The notes beneath the pieces were generated by a model, which did not search any database, was not told where the DNA came from, and saw only the letters and a list, made by a program, of their open reading frames with translations. Position numbers and translations under genes: made by a program. From Macrococcoides canis (lineage in GTDB: Bacteria; Bacillota; Bacilli; Staphylococcales; Staphylococcaceae), in the NCBI RefSeq assembly GCF_002119805.1, contig NZ_CP021059.1, forward strand, positions 682,001 to 746,000: a DNA stretch of 64,000 nucleotides, written 5' to 3'. This document shows, piece by piece, positions 1 to 8,746 of the stretch; positions within the stretch are counted from its first letter, which is position 1, and every line of letters begins with the position of its first letter.

Positions 1-719
<719 letters not shown>

Positions 720-730
720 TTGTAGTTATG

Positions 731-764
731 AAGGAGAGACGTGACGACGTCTCTTCCTTTTTTT
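731..764 (+). terminator. Rho-independent terminator of eno
   Basis: A GC-rich stem (AGGAGAGACGT against ACGTCTCTTCCT with one bulge) is followed by a run of seven T. It lies between the eno stop and secG. Confidence 0.85.
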
Positions 765-812
765 ATGTATATATGGTAAAATGTTAAAAGTTATCATATA
801 GGAGGACGACAC

Positions 813-1046
813 ATGAACACGCTATTAACAGTATTATTAATTATAGATTGTTTCGTATTAATCACAGTTGTACTTTTACAAGAAGGTAAGAGTAGTGGTT
901 TATCGGGTGCGATCAGCGGTGGTGCTGAAACACTTTTCGGTAAACAAAAACAACGTGGTGTAGAATTAATATTAAATAGAATCACAATTGTTGCATCGGT
1001 ATTATTATTCTTAATTACTATTGCCATTGGTTACTTTAATATTTAA
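813..1046 (+). CDS. secG: SecG, protein translocase subunit
   Basis: Small accessory subunit of the SecYEG membrane channel, stimulating protein export. The 77-residue protein has the SecG layout: membrane segment 1 at about residues 3-22, the conserved loop [17 protein letters not shown] (including the GLSG motif), then membrane segment 2 at about 53-75. A GGAGG ribosome site lies nine bases before the ATG. Its place directly after eno and before the carboxylesterase and rnr is the usual staphylococcal order. It is flanked by terminators on both sides, so it may be transcribed alone. Confidence 0.95.
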   Translation: MNTLLTVLLIIDCFVLITVVLLQEGKSSGLSGAISGGAETLFGKQKQRGVELILNRITIVASVLLFLITIAIGYFNI

Positions 1047-1049
1047 CAG

Positions 1050-1079
1050 AAGTCCGGACAATCGCGTTCGGGCTTTTTT
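1050..1079 (+). terminator. Terminator of secG
   Basis: Stem AGTCCGGA/TTCGGGCT (with wobble pairs) and a run of six T start four bases after the secG stop codon. Confidence 0.8.
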
Positions 1080-1141
1080 ATTTAAATCTGTTCGTAAAAA
1101 ACTTACAATAGTAGATGAAGTTATTATAAGGAGAATGTTTT

Positions 1142-1882
1142 ATGAAAATGAGATTACCGGAACCGTTCTTTTTTGAAGAGGGAAAAAGAGCAGTACTATT
1201 ATTACATGGATTTACAGGAAATTCATCAGATGTGAGACAGCTTGGGCGATTCCTGCAGAAAAAAGGGTATACAAGTTATGCACCGCATTATGAAGGTCAC
1301 GGCGTACCTCCAGAAGAACTGCTTGCATCAAGTCCGCATGTATGGTGGAGCCAGGTGCTTGAAGCGTATGATTTCCTTGTAGGAAAAGGGTATAATGAAA
1401 TTGCAGTAGCAGGACTGTCGCTTGGTGGTGTATTTGCGTTGAAGCTTGCACAATACCGAGATGTGCTAAGCGTTGCTACACTATGCAGTCCAATGTATAT
1501 CAAGACAACTGGTAATATGTATGAGGGTGTACTGGATTATGCTCGTGAATTTAAGAAACGTGAAGGTAAATCGGAAGCTCAGATCAATCAGGAAATGGAA
1601 GCATTCCAGCCGACAGATATGCTTGTAGATTTACAGCAGACGATACAAGACGTACGAGATACAGTAGATAATGTATATGCGCCATTGTTTGTCGCACAAG
1701 GACGACTGGATACGATGATTAATCCGGATTCGGCGAATATCATCTACAATGAAGCAGAAAGCGATGACAAAGAGATACATTGGTATGAACAAAGTGGTCA
1801 CGTTATTACGATAGATAAAGAGAAAGAACAGTTATTTGAAGATTATCATCAGTTTTTAGAACGTCTAGACTGGTCAAATTAA
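1142..1882 (+). CDS. est: Carboxylesterase, alpha/beta hydrolase (Est30 type)
   Basis: Predicted cytoplasmic carboxylesterase acting on short acyl esters; the natural substrate is unknown. The 246 residues match the Geobacillus Est30 type in size and motifs: oxyanion-hole HGFTG at 22-26, nucleophile elbow GLSLGG with Ser93, acid Asp190 in QGRLD and His220 in QSGHVI. AAGGAGA precedes the ATG by seven bases. The gene sits 12 bp upstream of rnr with no terminator between, so the two are probably cotranscribed. This secG-est-rnr-smpB order is conserved in staphylococci and bacilli. Function within the family is inferred from the motifs only. Confidence 0.92.
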   Translation: MKMRLPEPFFFEEGKRAVLLLHGFTGNSSDVRQLGRFLQKKGYTSYAPHYEGHGVPPEELLASSPHVWWSQVLEAYDFLVGKGYNEIAVAGLSLGGVFALKLAQYRDVLSVATLCSPMYIKTTGNMYEGVLDYAREFKKREGKSEAQINQEMEAFQPTDMLVDLQQTIQDVRDTVDNVYAPLFVAQGRLDTMINPDSANIIYNEAESDDKEIHWYEQSGHVITIDKEKEQLFEDYHQFLERLDWSN

Positions 1883-1894
1883 AGGAGGAATTAT

Positions 1895-4219
1895 ATGCAT
1901 CTGTATGAACATGAAGTAATTGCATATTTAAAATCATTAAAGGGTAGTGCAGTTATGATAGAAGCAATTGAAGCGCATCTAAATCTTGAGAGTGCAGATG
2001 CATTTAAAGATTTAGTAAAGACCCTTGTGCATTTAGAACAGACAGGTAAATTGAGCCGTACAAAGCAGGATAAGTACTTTATTGCCTTCGACAGCAATAA
2101 AGCGCTCGTAAAAGGTACGTTAAGTCAGCACAAAAAAGGCTTTGCATTTGTTAGAGCAGAGGATGAAACGATCGATGACGTGTTTATTCCACCGAATAAG
2201 ATTAATCGTGCTATGGATGGAGACACAGTGCTTGTCAGTGTAACAAAAGCACGTGACGGTCGTAATGAAGGTGAAGTAAAAGCCATTGAAAAGCGTGCGA
2301 TTACTCAAGTTGTCGGTACATACACTGAAGCGAAACATTTCGGCTTTGTATTACCGGATGACTCAAGAATTACACAAGATATCTTTATTCCAAAAGGCAA
2401 GAACCTAGGGGCAGTAGAAGGTCATAAAGTGCTTGTAGAACTTACGCAGTATGCTGATGGTACGAATAATCCTGAAGGTATGGTAAAAGCTATTCTTGGT
2501 CATAAAAATGATCCAGGTGTGGATATCTTATCGATCATCTATCAGCATGGGATTAATATAGAATTTAATCCAGCGACGATTGAAGAAGCAAATAATGTAC
2601 CGGATGAAATTAGTCCTTCAGAAATTACAGGACGTACAGATTTACGTGACGTTCTGACAATTACAATTGATGGTGCAGATGCGAAAGACTTAGATGATGC
2701 AATCAGCGTGGATAAGCTGGATAATGGTAACTACCGCCTGATCGTCTCTATTGCAGATGTCAGTCATTATGTAACGGAAGGATCTAGTCTTGATGCAGAC
2801 GCTTATGAACGTGGTACAAGTGTGTATTTAGTGGACCGTGTAATTCCAATGATTCCGCATCGACTCAGTAACGGTATTTGTTCGCTTAATCCACATGCAG
2901 ATCGTTTAACATTAAGCTGTGAGATGGAAATTACTCCAAATGGTCATACGGTTAATCATAAAATCTATGAAAGTATCATTCATTCCGATGAACGTATGAC
3001 TTATGATGATGTGAATGCAATATTAGAAGATAACGATGCAGCGCTGATCAATAAATATGCGCATATTCATGAACTGCTATTACACGCGAAAGATTTAGCA
3101 GCAATACTTAAACGTATGCGCGAAACACGTGGAGAAATTGATTTCGACCTTAAAGAAGCGAAGATATTAGTTGATAAAGACGGTGTCCCTAGAGAAGTTG
3201 CAATACGAGACCGAGGACTCGGCGAACGTTTAATCGAATTATTTATGCTTGCAGCAAATGAAACTGTTGCAGAACACTTTGCGAAGATGAAAGTACCGTT
3301 TATCTACCGCGTGCATGAAGAACCGAAAGCAGATCGCCTGAAACGCTTCTTTGAGTTTATTACAAACTTCGGTATTTTAGTTAAAGGCGGCACTGAGAAC
3401 ATTCATCCGAAGACGCTGCAGAATATCGGTAAAGAAATTCACGGAAAACCTGAAGAACTTGTAATCTCAACACTTATGCTACGCTCAATGCAGCAGGCAA
3501 AGTATGCAGAAGAGAACTTAGGTCACTTCGGATTATCAGCTGAATATTATACGCACTTTACATCACCAATCCGACGCTATCCAGATTTAATCGTGCACAG
3601 ACTAATCCGTAAATACTTGATTGAAAAGTCGATGGACGATAAAGCACAGGAGTACTGGGCAGAAGAACTGGTCGATATTAGTGAACATACATCTAAACGC
3701 GAACGCCGTGCCATTGATGCGGAACGTGATACAGATGATCTGAAGAAAGCAGAATATATGGTGCAGCATATCGGAGAAGAATTTGACGGTATCATCAGCA
3801 GCGTTGCAAACTTCGGTATGTTCGTCGAACTTGAGAATACGATTGAAGGTATGGTTCATAATTCGAACATGACAGATGATTACTATAACTTTGATGAACG
3901 TCATATGGCGATGATCGGTGAACGTCACGGAAAAGTGTATAGAATCGGTCAGAAAGTACGCGTAAAAGTAGTGAACGTCAATGTAGATGAACGCATGATT
4001 GACTTTGCGATTGTTGGTATGGATATGAAGAAGATTGAAGATAAGATTCGCGAAGTGAAAATTAAAGCGAAGAAGAATACGAAATCTACTAACGAAAAAC
4101 CCCGTAAAAAAGGACGCGGAAAAGCACGTGGCGCAGAAATGAGTAAGAATAATAAAAATAAGAAACCGTTCTATAAAGCAAAAGCGGTGAAAAATTCAGG
4201 ACGTAGAAAGAAGAAGTAG
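1895..4219 (+). CDS. rnr: Ribonuclease R
   Basis: Processive 3'-5' exoribonuclease that degrades structured RNA and works with tmRNA/SmpB in removing non-stop mRNA. The 774-residue protein has an N-terminal winged-helix and two cold-shock OB folds (about 1-240), the RNB catalytic domain (about 245-575) with the metal-binding Asp cluster D259, D262, D265, D267 and D268, an S1 domain (about 625-708), and a Lys/Arg-rich tail after about 710, all typical of RNase R rather than RNase II. AAAGGAGGA lies just before the ATG. smpB follows after 10 bp, so the trans-translation genes are physically coupled. Confidence 0.97.
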   Translation: MHLYEHEVIAYLKSLKGSAVMIEAIEAHLNLESADAFKDLVKTLVHLEQTGKLSRTKQDKYFIAFDSNKALVKGTLSQHKKGFAFVRAEDETIDDVFIPPNKINRAMDGDTVLVSVTKARDGRNEGEVKAIEKRAITQVVGTYTEAKHFGFVLPDDSRITQDIFIPKGKNLGAVEGHKVLVELTQYADGTNNPEGMVKAILGHKNDPGVDILSIIYQHGINIEFNPATIEEANNVPDEISPSEITGRTDLRDVLTITIDGADAKDLDDAISVDKLDNGNYRLIVSIADVSHYVTEGSSLDADAYERGTSVYLVDRVIPMIPHRLSNGICSLNPHADRLTLSCEMEITPNGHTVNHKIYESIIHSDERMTYDDVNAILEDNDAALINKYAHIHELLLHAKDLAAILKRMRETRGEIDFDLKEAKILVDKDGVPREVAIRDRGLGERLIELFMLAANETVAEHFAKMKVPFIYRVHEEPKADRLKRFFEFITNFGILVKGGTENIHPKTLQNIGKEIHGKPEELVISTLMLRSMQQAKYAEENLGHFGLSAEYYTHFTSPIRRYPDLIVHRLIRKYLIEKSMDDKAQEYWAEELVDISEHTSKRERRAIDAERDTDDLKKAEYMVQHIGEEFDGIISSVANFGMFVELENTIEGMVHNSNMTDDYYNFDERHMAMIGERHGKVYRIGQKVRVKVVNVNVDERMIDFAIVGMDMKKIEDKIREVKIKAKKNTKSTNEKPRKKGRGKARGAEMSKNNKNKKPFYKAKAVKNSGRRKKK

Positions 4220-4229
4220 AGGTGACGTT

Positions 4230-4691
4230 ATGCCTAAAGGAACTGGGAAAGTATTAGCACAAAATAGAAAAGCAAGTCACGATTATACGATAGAAGAAAC
4301 GATTGAAGCGGGAATCGAACTAAAAGGAACTGAAATTAAGTCCATTCGACGCGGCAGCGCGAACTTACGTGATTCCTATGCACGTGTATATAAAGGTGAA
4401 ATGTATGTCTATAATATGCACGTTGCACCTTACGAAGAAGGCAATCGATTTAACCATGACCCCCTCAGAACACGTAAATTACTATTGAAAAGAAAACAGA
4501 TCGATAAACTCTTCGGTCAGACACGTGAACAAGGGTATACACTTGTACCATTGAAGCTGTATATTAAAAACGGCTACTGCAAAATGCTAGTGGGCATCGC
4601 TAAAGGTAAGAAAGATTACGACAAGCGACATGCACTAAAAGCAAAAGAAGCGAAACGCGAAATGGACCGCGCATTGAAAGAAAGATATTAA
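4230..4691 (+). CDS. smpB: SsrA-binding protein SmpB
   Basis: RNA-binding partner that delivers tmRNA to stalled ribosomes. The 153 residues show the conserved SmpB start (residues 5-22, ending in the HDYTIEE motif), the [15 protein letters not shown] and [11 protein letters not shown] blocks of the beta-barrel, and the basic C-terminal tail ([18 protein letters not shown]) that enters the decoding site. Start ATG 4230 has AGAGGTGA at good spacing and lies 10 bp after rnr. The tmRNA gene it serves is 0.5 kb downstream, separated by a terminator and a repeat array. Confidence 0.97.
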   Translation: MPKGTGKVLAQNRKASHDYTIEETIEAGIELKGTEIKSIRRGSANLRDSYARVYKGEMYVYNMHVAPYEEGNRFNHDPLRTRKLLLKRKQIDKLFGQTREQGYTLVPLKLYIKNGYCKMLVGIAKGKKDYDKRHALKAKEAKREMDRALKERY

Positions 4692-4698
4692 AATAAGT

Positions 4699-4729
4699 GC
4701 GACCTGCATAAGTAGCAGGTCGTATTTTG
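4699..4729 (+). terminator. Terminator of the rnr-smpB unit
   Basis: Nine-pair stem GCGACCTGC/GCAGGTCGT with loop ATAAGTA and a following ATTTTG, eight bases after the smpB stop. The T tract is short, so strength is uncertain. Confidence 0.65.
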
Positions 4730-4770
4730 ATAGTTTGGTTTAAGCTGAAGTTGAGATTGGTGGTGACGTT

Positions 4771-5109
4771 GGCCCATAAATAAAAAAACATGGGCCAAGA
4801 TGAGCAAAAAGAGCATGAGATGAAGAGTGAGATGGCTCATAAATAAAAAACATGAGCCAAGATAAGCACTAAGAGCATGAGATGAAGTGTAAGTTGGCTC
4901 ATTAATAAAAAACATGAGCCAAGATGAACGCTAACAGCATGAAATGAAGAGTGAGATGGCTCATAAATAAAAAACATGGGCCAAGATGAGCACTAAGAGC
5001 ATGAGATGAAGAGTAAGTTGGCCCATAAATAAAAAACATGAGCCAAGATGAACGCTAAGAGCATGAGATGAAGAGTGAGATGGCTCATAAATAAAAAACA
5101 TGGGCCAAC
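4771..5109. repeat. Tandem 62-bp hairpin repeats between smpB and ssrA
   Basis: This fills most of the 496-bp gap between smpB and tmRNA. Units begin at 4771, 4834, 4896, 4958, 5020 and 5082 (period 62, first 63), giving five full copies and a sixth ending after its hairpin. Each unit starts with an inverted repeat, GGCTCAT or GGCCCAT, then an A-rich loop, then ATGAGCC or ATGGGCC, followed by a purine-rich spacer containing GAGCATGAGATGAAGAG. Units 1 to 3 keep perfect arm pairing despite different arm bases; units 4 and 6 have a G-T pair and unit 5 a mismatch. No credible reading frame runs through it. Confidence 0.92.
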
Positions 5110-5128
5110 TTCATTACAGTCATTTTTC

Positions 5129-5157
5129 TTGATACTCACTTATAATTTTGTTATATT
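5129..5157 (+). promoter_or_regulatory. Promoter of ssrA
   Basis: TTGATA (5129-5134), 17 bp, TATATT (5152-5157). The mature tmRNA begins about 30 bases after the -10, leaving a short leader for RNase P removal. Confidence 0.7.
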
Positions 5158-5187
5158 AGAAAATGCTAGTTATAAAATACTAACCAC

Positions 5188-5543
5188 GGGGGCGTTACGG
5201 ATTCGACAGGGGTCACTTGGGCTGGTATAGCGTGTCGGAGGGTTGTCTCCGTCATCAACACAACAGTTTATAATAACTGGCAAAACAAACAATTTCGCAG
5301 TAGCTGCCTAATCGCACTCTGCACCTCTCTCAAGCATCGCCTATGTGCCTGATGTAGAGGTTCAACTTAAGTAGGATACGCTGTACACCTCCGCTTGGGG
5401 TCTGTACAGAAGAGATTAATCGAGCTAGTTATTAACCAGGATGTCCGTTTTCAGGTTAATAGCGAATCTTAATAACAGGACTACACACGTAGAAGTATCA
5501 GCTGCAGGATCTTTGGACGCGGGTTCGACTCCCGCCGTCTCCA
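5188..5543 (+). ncRNA. ssrA: Transfer-messenger RNA (tmRNA)
   Basis: Rescues ribosomes stalled on broken mRNA by adding a degradation tag. The 5' end GGGGGCG pairs with the 3' CGTCTCC to form the tRNA-like acceptor; GGATTCGACAGGGG near the 5' end and the GGGTTCGACTCCC T-arm near the 3' end are the standard tmRNA blocks. The resume frame at 5279-5311 reads GKTNNFAVAA then TAA. The 3' CCA is not encoded: bases after the discriminator A (5543) are TAC. The tag is one Asn shorter than the S. aureus tag as I remember it (GKSNNNFAVAA) but keeps the protease-recognised AVAA end. Confidence 0.96.
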
Positions 5544-5551
5544 TACTTGAG

Positions 5552-5580
5552 CCTATAACACTTGATGTTATAGGTTTTTT
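5552..5580 (+). terminator. Terminator of ssrA
   Basis: Perfect stem CCTATAACA/TGTTATAGG with loop CTTGA, then six T, nine bases after the tmRNA end. Confidence 0.9.
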
Positions 5581-5747
5581 AATTTTTATCAGTGTCATTT
5601 TTGGACACAAAATCAATTAATTTTCACATTCAAACACAAATGATTATAAATTATATTTACTTTTCAACATATCGCTAAGACATATTGATTTACATCAAAT
5701 TTCCCTCGATAATGTATTTGTAATTATACATAAAAAGGAGAATTGTG

Positions 5748-6314
5748 ATGAAAGTTAAATTGTTAAGTATTTCGTTAATTACTTTGTCTTTATTATTTGC
5801 AGCTTGTAGTGAGGATACTGAAGATAAGAATACTAAAGAAGAGTCGAGTGCAAAAGCAACAGAAACTGAAAGTAATTCTTCAAAGATTTCGACGGAAGAT
5901 ACTGCTGAAGAATCTGTTGACACAGAAACGAATGTATCAGATGCATTAAAGCTCGGAGATACGAAGAAAATTGATGATGTCACGTTTACTGTTAATGATG
6001 TGAAGGTGACAGATGAACGAAATGAATTTAATGATGTTAAAGCTGAAAAGGTGATTACTATTTTCACAACTGTTAAGTCGGACGCTAAAGAAGATTATGT
6101 TGCGGGACAGGAAGCGGATGTGTATGTTAACGGTAAAAAATCAGAAGCATATCCATTAGGAACAGACAAGACTGAAACAATTTCTACGGGACGAACTGCA
6201 GATGTAGCACAATCCTTCGCTGTTCCTAAAGATGCTAAAGAAATAGAGATAGAGATAAAGCCATTGTTTTCAATAGGAAATGATAAAGCTCTTTACAAAG
6301 TTACAATAGAATAA
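5748..6314 (+). CDS. Lipoprotein with DUF4352-like (Telokin-like) domain
   Basis: Predicted membrane-anchored lipoprotein of unknown role. The signal peptide ends in the lipobox LFAAC with Cys20; residues 21-60 are a low-complexity Ser/Thr/Glu linker; the remainder (about 65-188) looks like a DUF4352 immunoglobulin-like fold, starting at KLGDTKKIDDVTFTVNDVKV. ATG 5748 is preferred over the overlapping GTG 5745 because AAGGAG lies at better spacing. It has its own terminator (6330-6363) and stands alone between the tmRNA and a small membrane peptide gene. DUF4352 assignment is by pattern only. Confidence 0.8.
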   Translation: MKVKLLSISLITLSLLFAACSEDTEDKNTKEESSAKATETESNSSKISTEDTAEESVDTETNVSDALKLGDTKKIDDVTFTVNDVKVTDERNEFNDVKAEKVITIFTTVKSDAKEDYVAGQEADVYVNGKKSEAYPLGTDKTETISTGRTADVAQSFAVPKDAKEIEIEIKPLFSIGNDKALYKVTIE

Positions 6315-6329
6315 ATAGTGAAGTAATGT

Positions 6330-6363
6330 AGCCTATAACAATACGTTATGGGCTATTTATTTT
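6330..6363 (+). terminator. Terminator of the DUF4352 lipoprotein gene
   Basis: Stem AGCCTATAAC/GTTATGGGCT (one G-T pair) with loop AATAC, followed by ATTTATTTT. Confidence 0.75.
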
Positions 6364-6401
6364 GTGCTATATTGGATATAGATGAGAATAAGGAGGATAT
6401 T

Positions 6402-6563
6402 ATGAATAAATTAATGAATAGTTTAGCAGTCATATTGTTTATTGCATTTTTACTGTCATTTGTTATTCCGTCAATTAATGATTACAAGTACTATTTCTTA
6501 GGCTTGGCAGTATTGTTATCGATATTAACATTATCGCAAGAAGTGAAACGATCAGATAAGTAA
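6402..6563 (+). CDS. Small two-helix membrane protein
   Basis: A 53-residue protein not assigned to a known family. AGGAGG at 6391-6396 sits at ideal spacing before ATG 6402, which strongly favours this start over longer in-frame options. Two hydrophobic segments (about residues 6-24 and 30-46) are separated by a short polar turn (PSINDYKYY), and the C-terminus is charged (QEVKRSDK). No terminator follows; the second 62-bp repeat array begins 13 bp after the stop. Possible roles include a membrane-associated regulator or simply an orphan; nothing in the context decides. Confidence 0.6.
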   Translation: MNKLMNSLAVILFIAFLLSFVIPSINDYKYYFLGLAVLLSILTLSQEVKRSDK

Positions 6564-6575
6564 GTGAATAGATTC

Positions 6576-6866
6576 GAAGTGGCGCGTGTTTCGAATTTAC
6601 GAGCCACCTTGAGCATCCATCCACTAAATATCAAATCGAAGTGGCGCGTGTTTCAAATTTACGGGCCACCTTGAGCATCCAGTCACTAAATATCATATCA
6701 AAGTGGCGCGTGTTTCGAATTTACGAGCCACTTTGAGCATCCCGCCACTAAATATTATATCGAAGTGGCGCGTGTTTAAAATTTACGAGCCACCTTGAGA
6801 CATCCCGCCACTAAATATTATATCGAAGTGGCGCGTGTTTAAAATTTACGAGCCACCTTGAGCCAT
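6576..6866. repeat. Second tandem 62-bp hairpin repeat array
   Basis: Occupies nearly all of the 363 bp between the small membrane protein and the acetyltransferase. Units begin at 6576, 6638, 6700, 6762 and 6825 (period 62, once 63), four complete and one partial. Each begins GAAGTGGCGCGTGTTT, runs through an AT-rich loop, and returns with ACGAGCCACCTTGAGC, so GTGGC pairs with GCCAC. The period equals that of the array at 4771-5109, and both place TGGC...GAGCCA followed shortly by TGAGC, although the sequences otherwise differ. No coding capacity. Confidence 0.9.
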
Positions 6867-6926
6867 CATATCCTCTTTTTGGTTTTTAGCCATCTTGAAA
6901 TGGGAATTGTATACCGAGGTGATAAA

Positions 6927-7541
6927 GTGGAGGTCGTGAAAGCGAGTAAAACAGTTGATGTTGCTGGGGAGCTTAATTTTCTTGCGCTTGGAGATATGTG
7001 CTATACGATGCTTGGAACACACGATGACAATAAAATACGTTCATATATGCAGTCATTGTTCGAGATGCCAGGCAATCGATTTAGTTATAACGATTCGTAT
7101 GTTTTAATGGATGACCAAAAAGTGATGGGGATGATGACATGCCTGCCAGTAAAGGTGTTAAATCGTGCAACTTTGAAGACGATAATAGACATTATTAAAT
7201 TACGTAAATTAAGCGCACTTAAAATCATTGTTAAACATCCGAAATCACTGCTCGCATTAATGAGGATGCGTGAGGGAAAAGAAAATGAGTATCATATCAG
7301 CATGATCGCAACGCTTCCTGAATTTCAAGGAAAAGGTGTTGCAAAAAGGTTGATTGCCCATGCGGAAGAAATGTCTATCGCAGAAGGGTTTAATAAGCTA
7401 TCGCTTACGGTCGTGAAACAAAATGAAGGCGCATTCCATCTATATAAGAAACTTGACTTTAATGTAGTAGGGACAATTGATGATAATGCATTGCATTTAT
7501 ACCGTATGCGTAAATTATTAACCGTTAATCGCGCGGATTAA
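6927..7541 (+). CDS. GNAT family N-acetyltransferase
   Basis: Predicted acetyl-CoA-dependent acyltransferase; substrate unknown. The C-terminal part carries GNAT motif A, ISMIATLPEFQGKGVAKRL, with the acetyl-CoA pyrophosphate-binding QGKGVA, followed by a motif-B-like segment (EGAFHLYKKLDFNVVGTI). I chose GTG 6927 (204 residues) because GAGGTG lies five bases upstream; an ATG at 6900 and one at 6858 are in frame but lack a ribosome site, and 6858 lies in the repeat array. The gene ends inside a palindrome shared with the convergent gene at 7525-7779. Confidence 0.82.
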   Translation: MEVVKASKTVDVAGELNFLALGDMCYTMLGTHDDNKIRSYMQSLFEMPGNRFSYNDSYVLMDDQKVMGMMTCLPVKVLNRATLKTIIDIIKLRKLSALKIIVKHPKSLLALMRMREGKENEYHISMIATLPEFQGKGVAKRLIAHAEEMSIAEGFNKLSLTVVKQNEGAFHLYKKLDFNVVGTIDDNALHLYRMRKLLTVNRAD

Positions 7542-7547
7542 CGGTTA
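7519..7547. terminator. Palindromic terminator inside two convergent coding ends
   Basis: Perfect 12-bp arms TAACCGTTAATC/GATTAACGGTTA around loop GCGCG. Both flanking genes have their stop codons within it. A TTTCTTTC stretch follows on the plus strand; the minus strand tail is weaker. Confidence 0.7.
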
Positions 7548-7779
7548 TTTCTTTCATTTCATGACTAATGCCGATAGCAATCTGGTTACTGTTATTCGGA
7601 TTGCTGAAAGTAACAGCTTCTTCATCATTAAATTCAATGACATCAAGGATGCTGTGACTTTTGTATATGGGTTTCGTTACTGCAATGTAGGATTTATTTT
7701 CTACTAATCGAATCGGAATTTTAGTATTGTTCGTTAATGACCAGCCTGGTAAATATTTAAGATTAAATGTATTTTTCAT
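7525..7779 (-). CDS. Hypothetical protein, 84 aa
   Basis: No family recognised. The ATG at 7779 is preceded on the minus strand by AGGTGA at correct spacing, which supports translation. The protein is soluble, mixed beta-rich in appearance, with an N/S/E-rich middle and no membrane segment or signal. It ends ITVNPRD, and its final 17 bases overlap the convergent acetyltransferase, both ends encoded by opposite strands of the same palindrome. The antisense overlap is small, so this is not a simple shadow frame. Confidence 0.6.
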   Translation of the reverse strand: MKNTFNLKYLPGWSLTNNTKIPIRLVENKSYIAVTKPIYKSHSILDVIEFNDEEAVTFSNPNNSNQIAIGISHEMKEITVNPRD

Positions 7780-7956
7780 AGTATCACCTAAATGTTAAAT
7801 TTGTGTTCCGTCATTTAAATTGAGGTACAAATTTAAATTGAGGTTATTTTCATATAATAAAGAACAAAGATGTTGTAAAATGGAGAAAACAGCTCGTTTC
7901 AAACACATATATACATTTTACCACAGTTTCGGGCTTTCATTTGAGGAGGATTTAAA

Positions 7957-8679
7957 TTGAGTGATAAAGGTTTAGCGATTCCAAAGATTATCGTTACATT
8001 ATCAGATGTGCAAAATGAAGATAATGTATATGTTAAAGAGGCTGAGGAAAACAGTGTTTTCTTTGATATTATTGAGTACCGTGCAGATTTAAAGGTAATG
8101 CCGGCAGCAGAGTATAAAGATGAGCTTCTGTATATTAAAAGTCATTTTCCAAATAAGAAGATTCTGTTCACATATCGCATGTTCGATGATAGAGACAGAG
8201 CAACGATTGAAGCAGCGGATTATTATGAGATTATTAAGTTTGTCATCACAAACGATCTCTGTGATATTATCGATATCGATTTAATGATCTATGAACAGTA
8301 CATGACAGATTTATTACAGCTCGCACGTCAGCATCAGATTGAAGTGCTGATTAGTCATCATGAATTTCAGTACACACCTCGTATAAAAGATATGCTTGCG
8401 ATGTATAAGAAGATGATCACATTAGATGCAGATTACTGTAAACTTGCAGTAATGCCGCATGATGGTAAAGATGTGCTGAATCTAATGGATGCAGTATATG
8501 AAACAAAGCAAGCATATGATACGAATGTTATTGGCATAGCGATGGGGGATATCGGTAAGATCACGCGACTCGCATGCGGCGTATTTGGCTCGTCGATGAC
8601 ATTTGGATATGTAGGTGAACCTGTAGCACCAGGACAGATTCATGTACGTGATCTGCATCATCAGCTTGCACTGTATTAA
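7957..8679 (+). CDS. aroD: 3-dehydroquinate dehydratase, type I
   Basis: Third step of the shikimate pathway: dehydrates 3-dehydroquinate to 3-dehydroshikimate through a Schiff base. The 240 residues fit the type I class I aldolase fold. Visible motifs are EYRAD (E40, R42, D44) that binds substrate, the catalytic His in SHHEF (134-135) and the Schiff-base Lys162 in CKLAVMP. Translation starts at TTG 7957 with GAGGAGG seven bases upstream. It stands alone, followed by the Fur-box promoter of the nitroreductase, as in staphylococci where aroD precedes this nitroreductase-gcvH neighbourhood. Confidence 0.94.
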   Translation: MSDKGLAIPKIIVTLSDVQNEDNVYVKEAEENSVFFDIIEYRADLKVMPAAEYKDELLYIKSHFPNKKILFTYRMFDDRDRATIEAADYYEIIKFVITNDLCDIIDIDLMIYEQYMTDLLQLARQHQIEVLISHHEFQYTPRIKDMLAMYKKMITLDADYCKLAVMPHDGKDVLNLMDAVYETKQAYDTNVIGIAMGDIGKITRLACGVFGSSMTFGYVGEPVAPGQIHVRDLHHQLALY

Positions 8680-8680
8680 G

Positions 8681-8709
8681 TTTACAAATGAACATCCTTT
8701 TACTATAAT
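8681..8709 (+). promoter_or_regulatory. Promoter of the nitroreductase gene
   Basis: TTTACA (8681-8686), exactly 17 bp, TATAAT (8704-8709). It begins two bases after the aroD stop codon. The Fur box overlaps its -10. Confidence 0.8.
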
Positions 8710-8728
8710 TGATAATAGTTATCAATTA
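8706..8728. promoter_or_regulatory. Fur box overlapping the -10 of the nitroreductase promoter
   Basis: Perfect inverted repeat with 10-bp arms TAATTGATAA and TTATCAATTA around TAG. Its core TGATAATAGTTATCA matches the Firmicute 7-1-7 Fur consensus (TGATAAT-N-ATTATCA) at 13 of the 14 defined positions. It would block RNA polymerase when iron is sufficient. Confidence 0.75.
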
Positions 8729-8746
8729 GTAGTGAGGGGATTATTT

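Noticed and set aside
4600-4915. Minus-strand frames over smpB end and the 62-bp array
   Set aside because: Low-complexity translation of repeats; no ribosome site; first part antisense to smpB.
4771-5109. CRISPR array
   Set aside because: Repeats are contiguous 62-bp units without unique spacers, and no cas genes are in the window. The same applies to the arrays at 6576 and 20751.
5425-5616. Minus-strand frame of 63 codons
   Set aside because: Lies in the tmRNA gene and its terminator.
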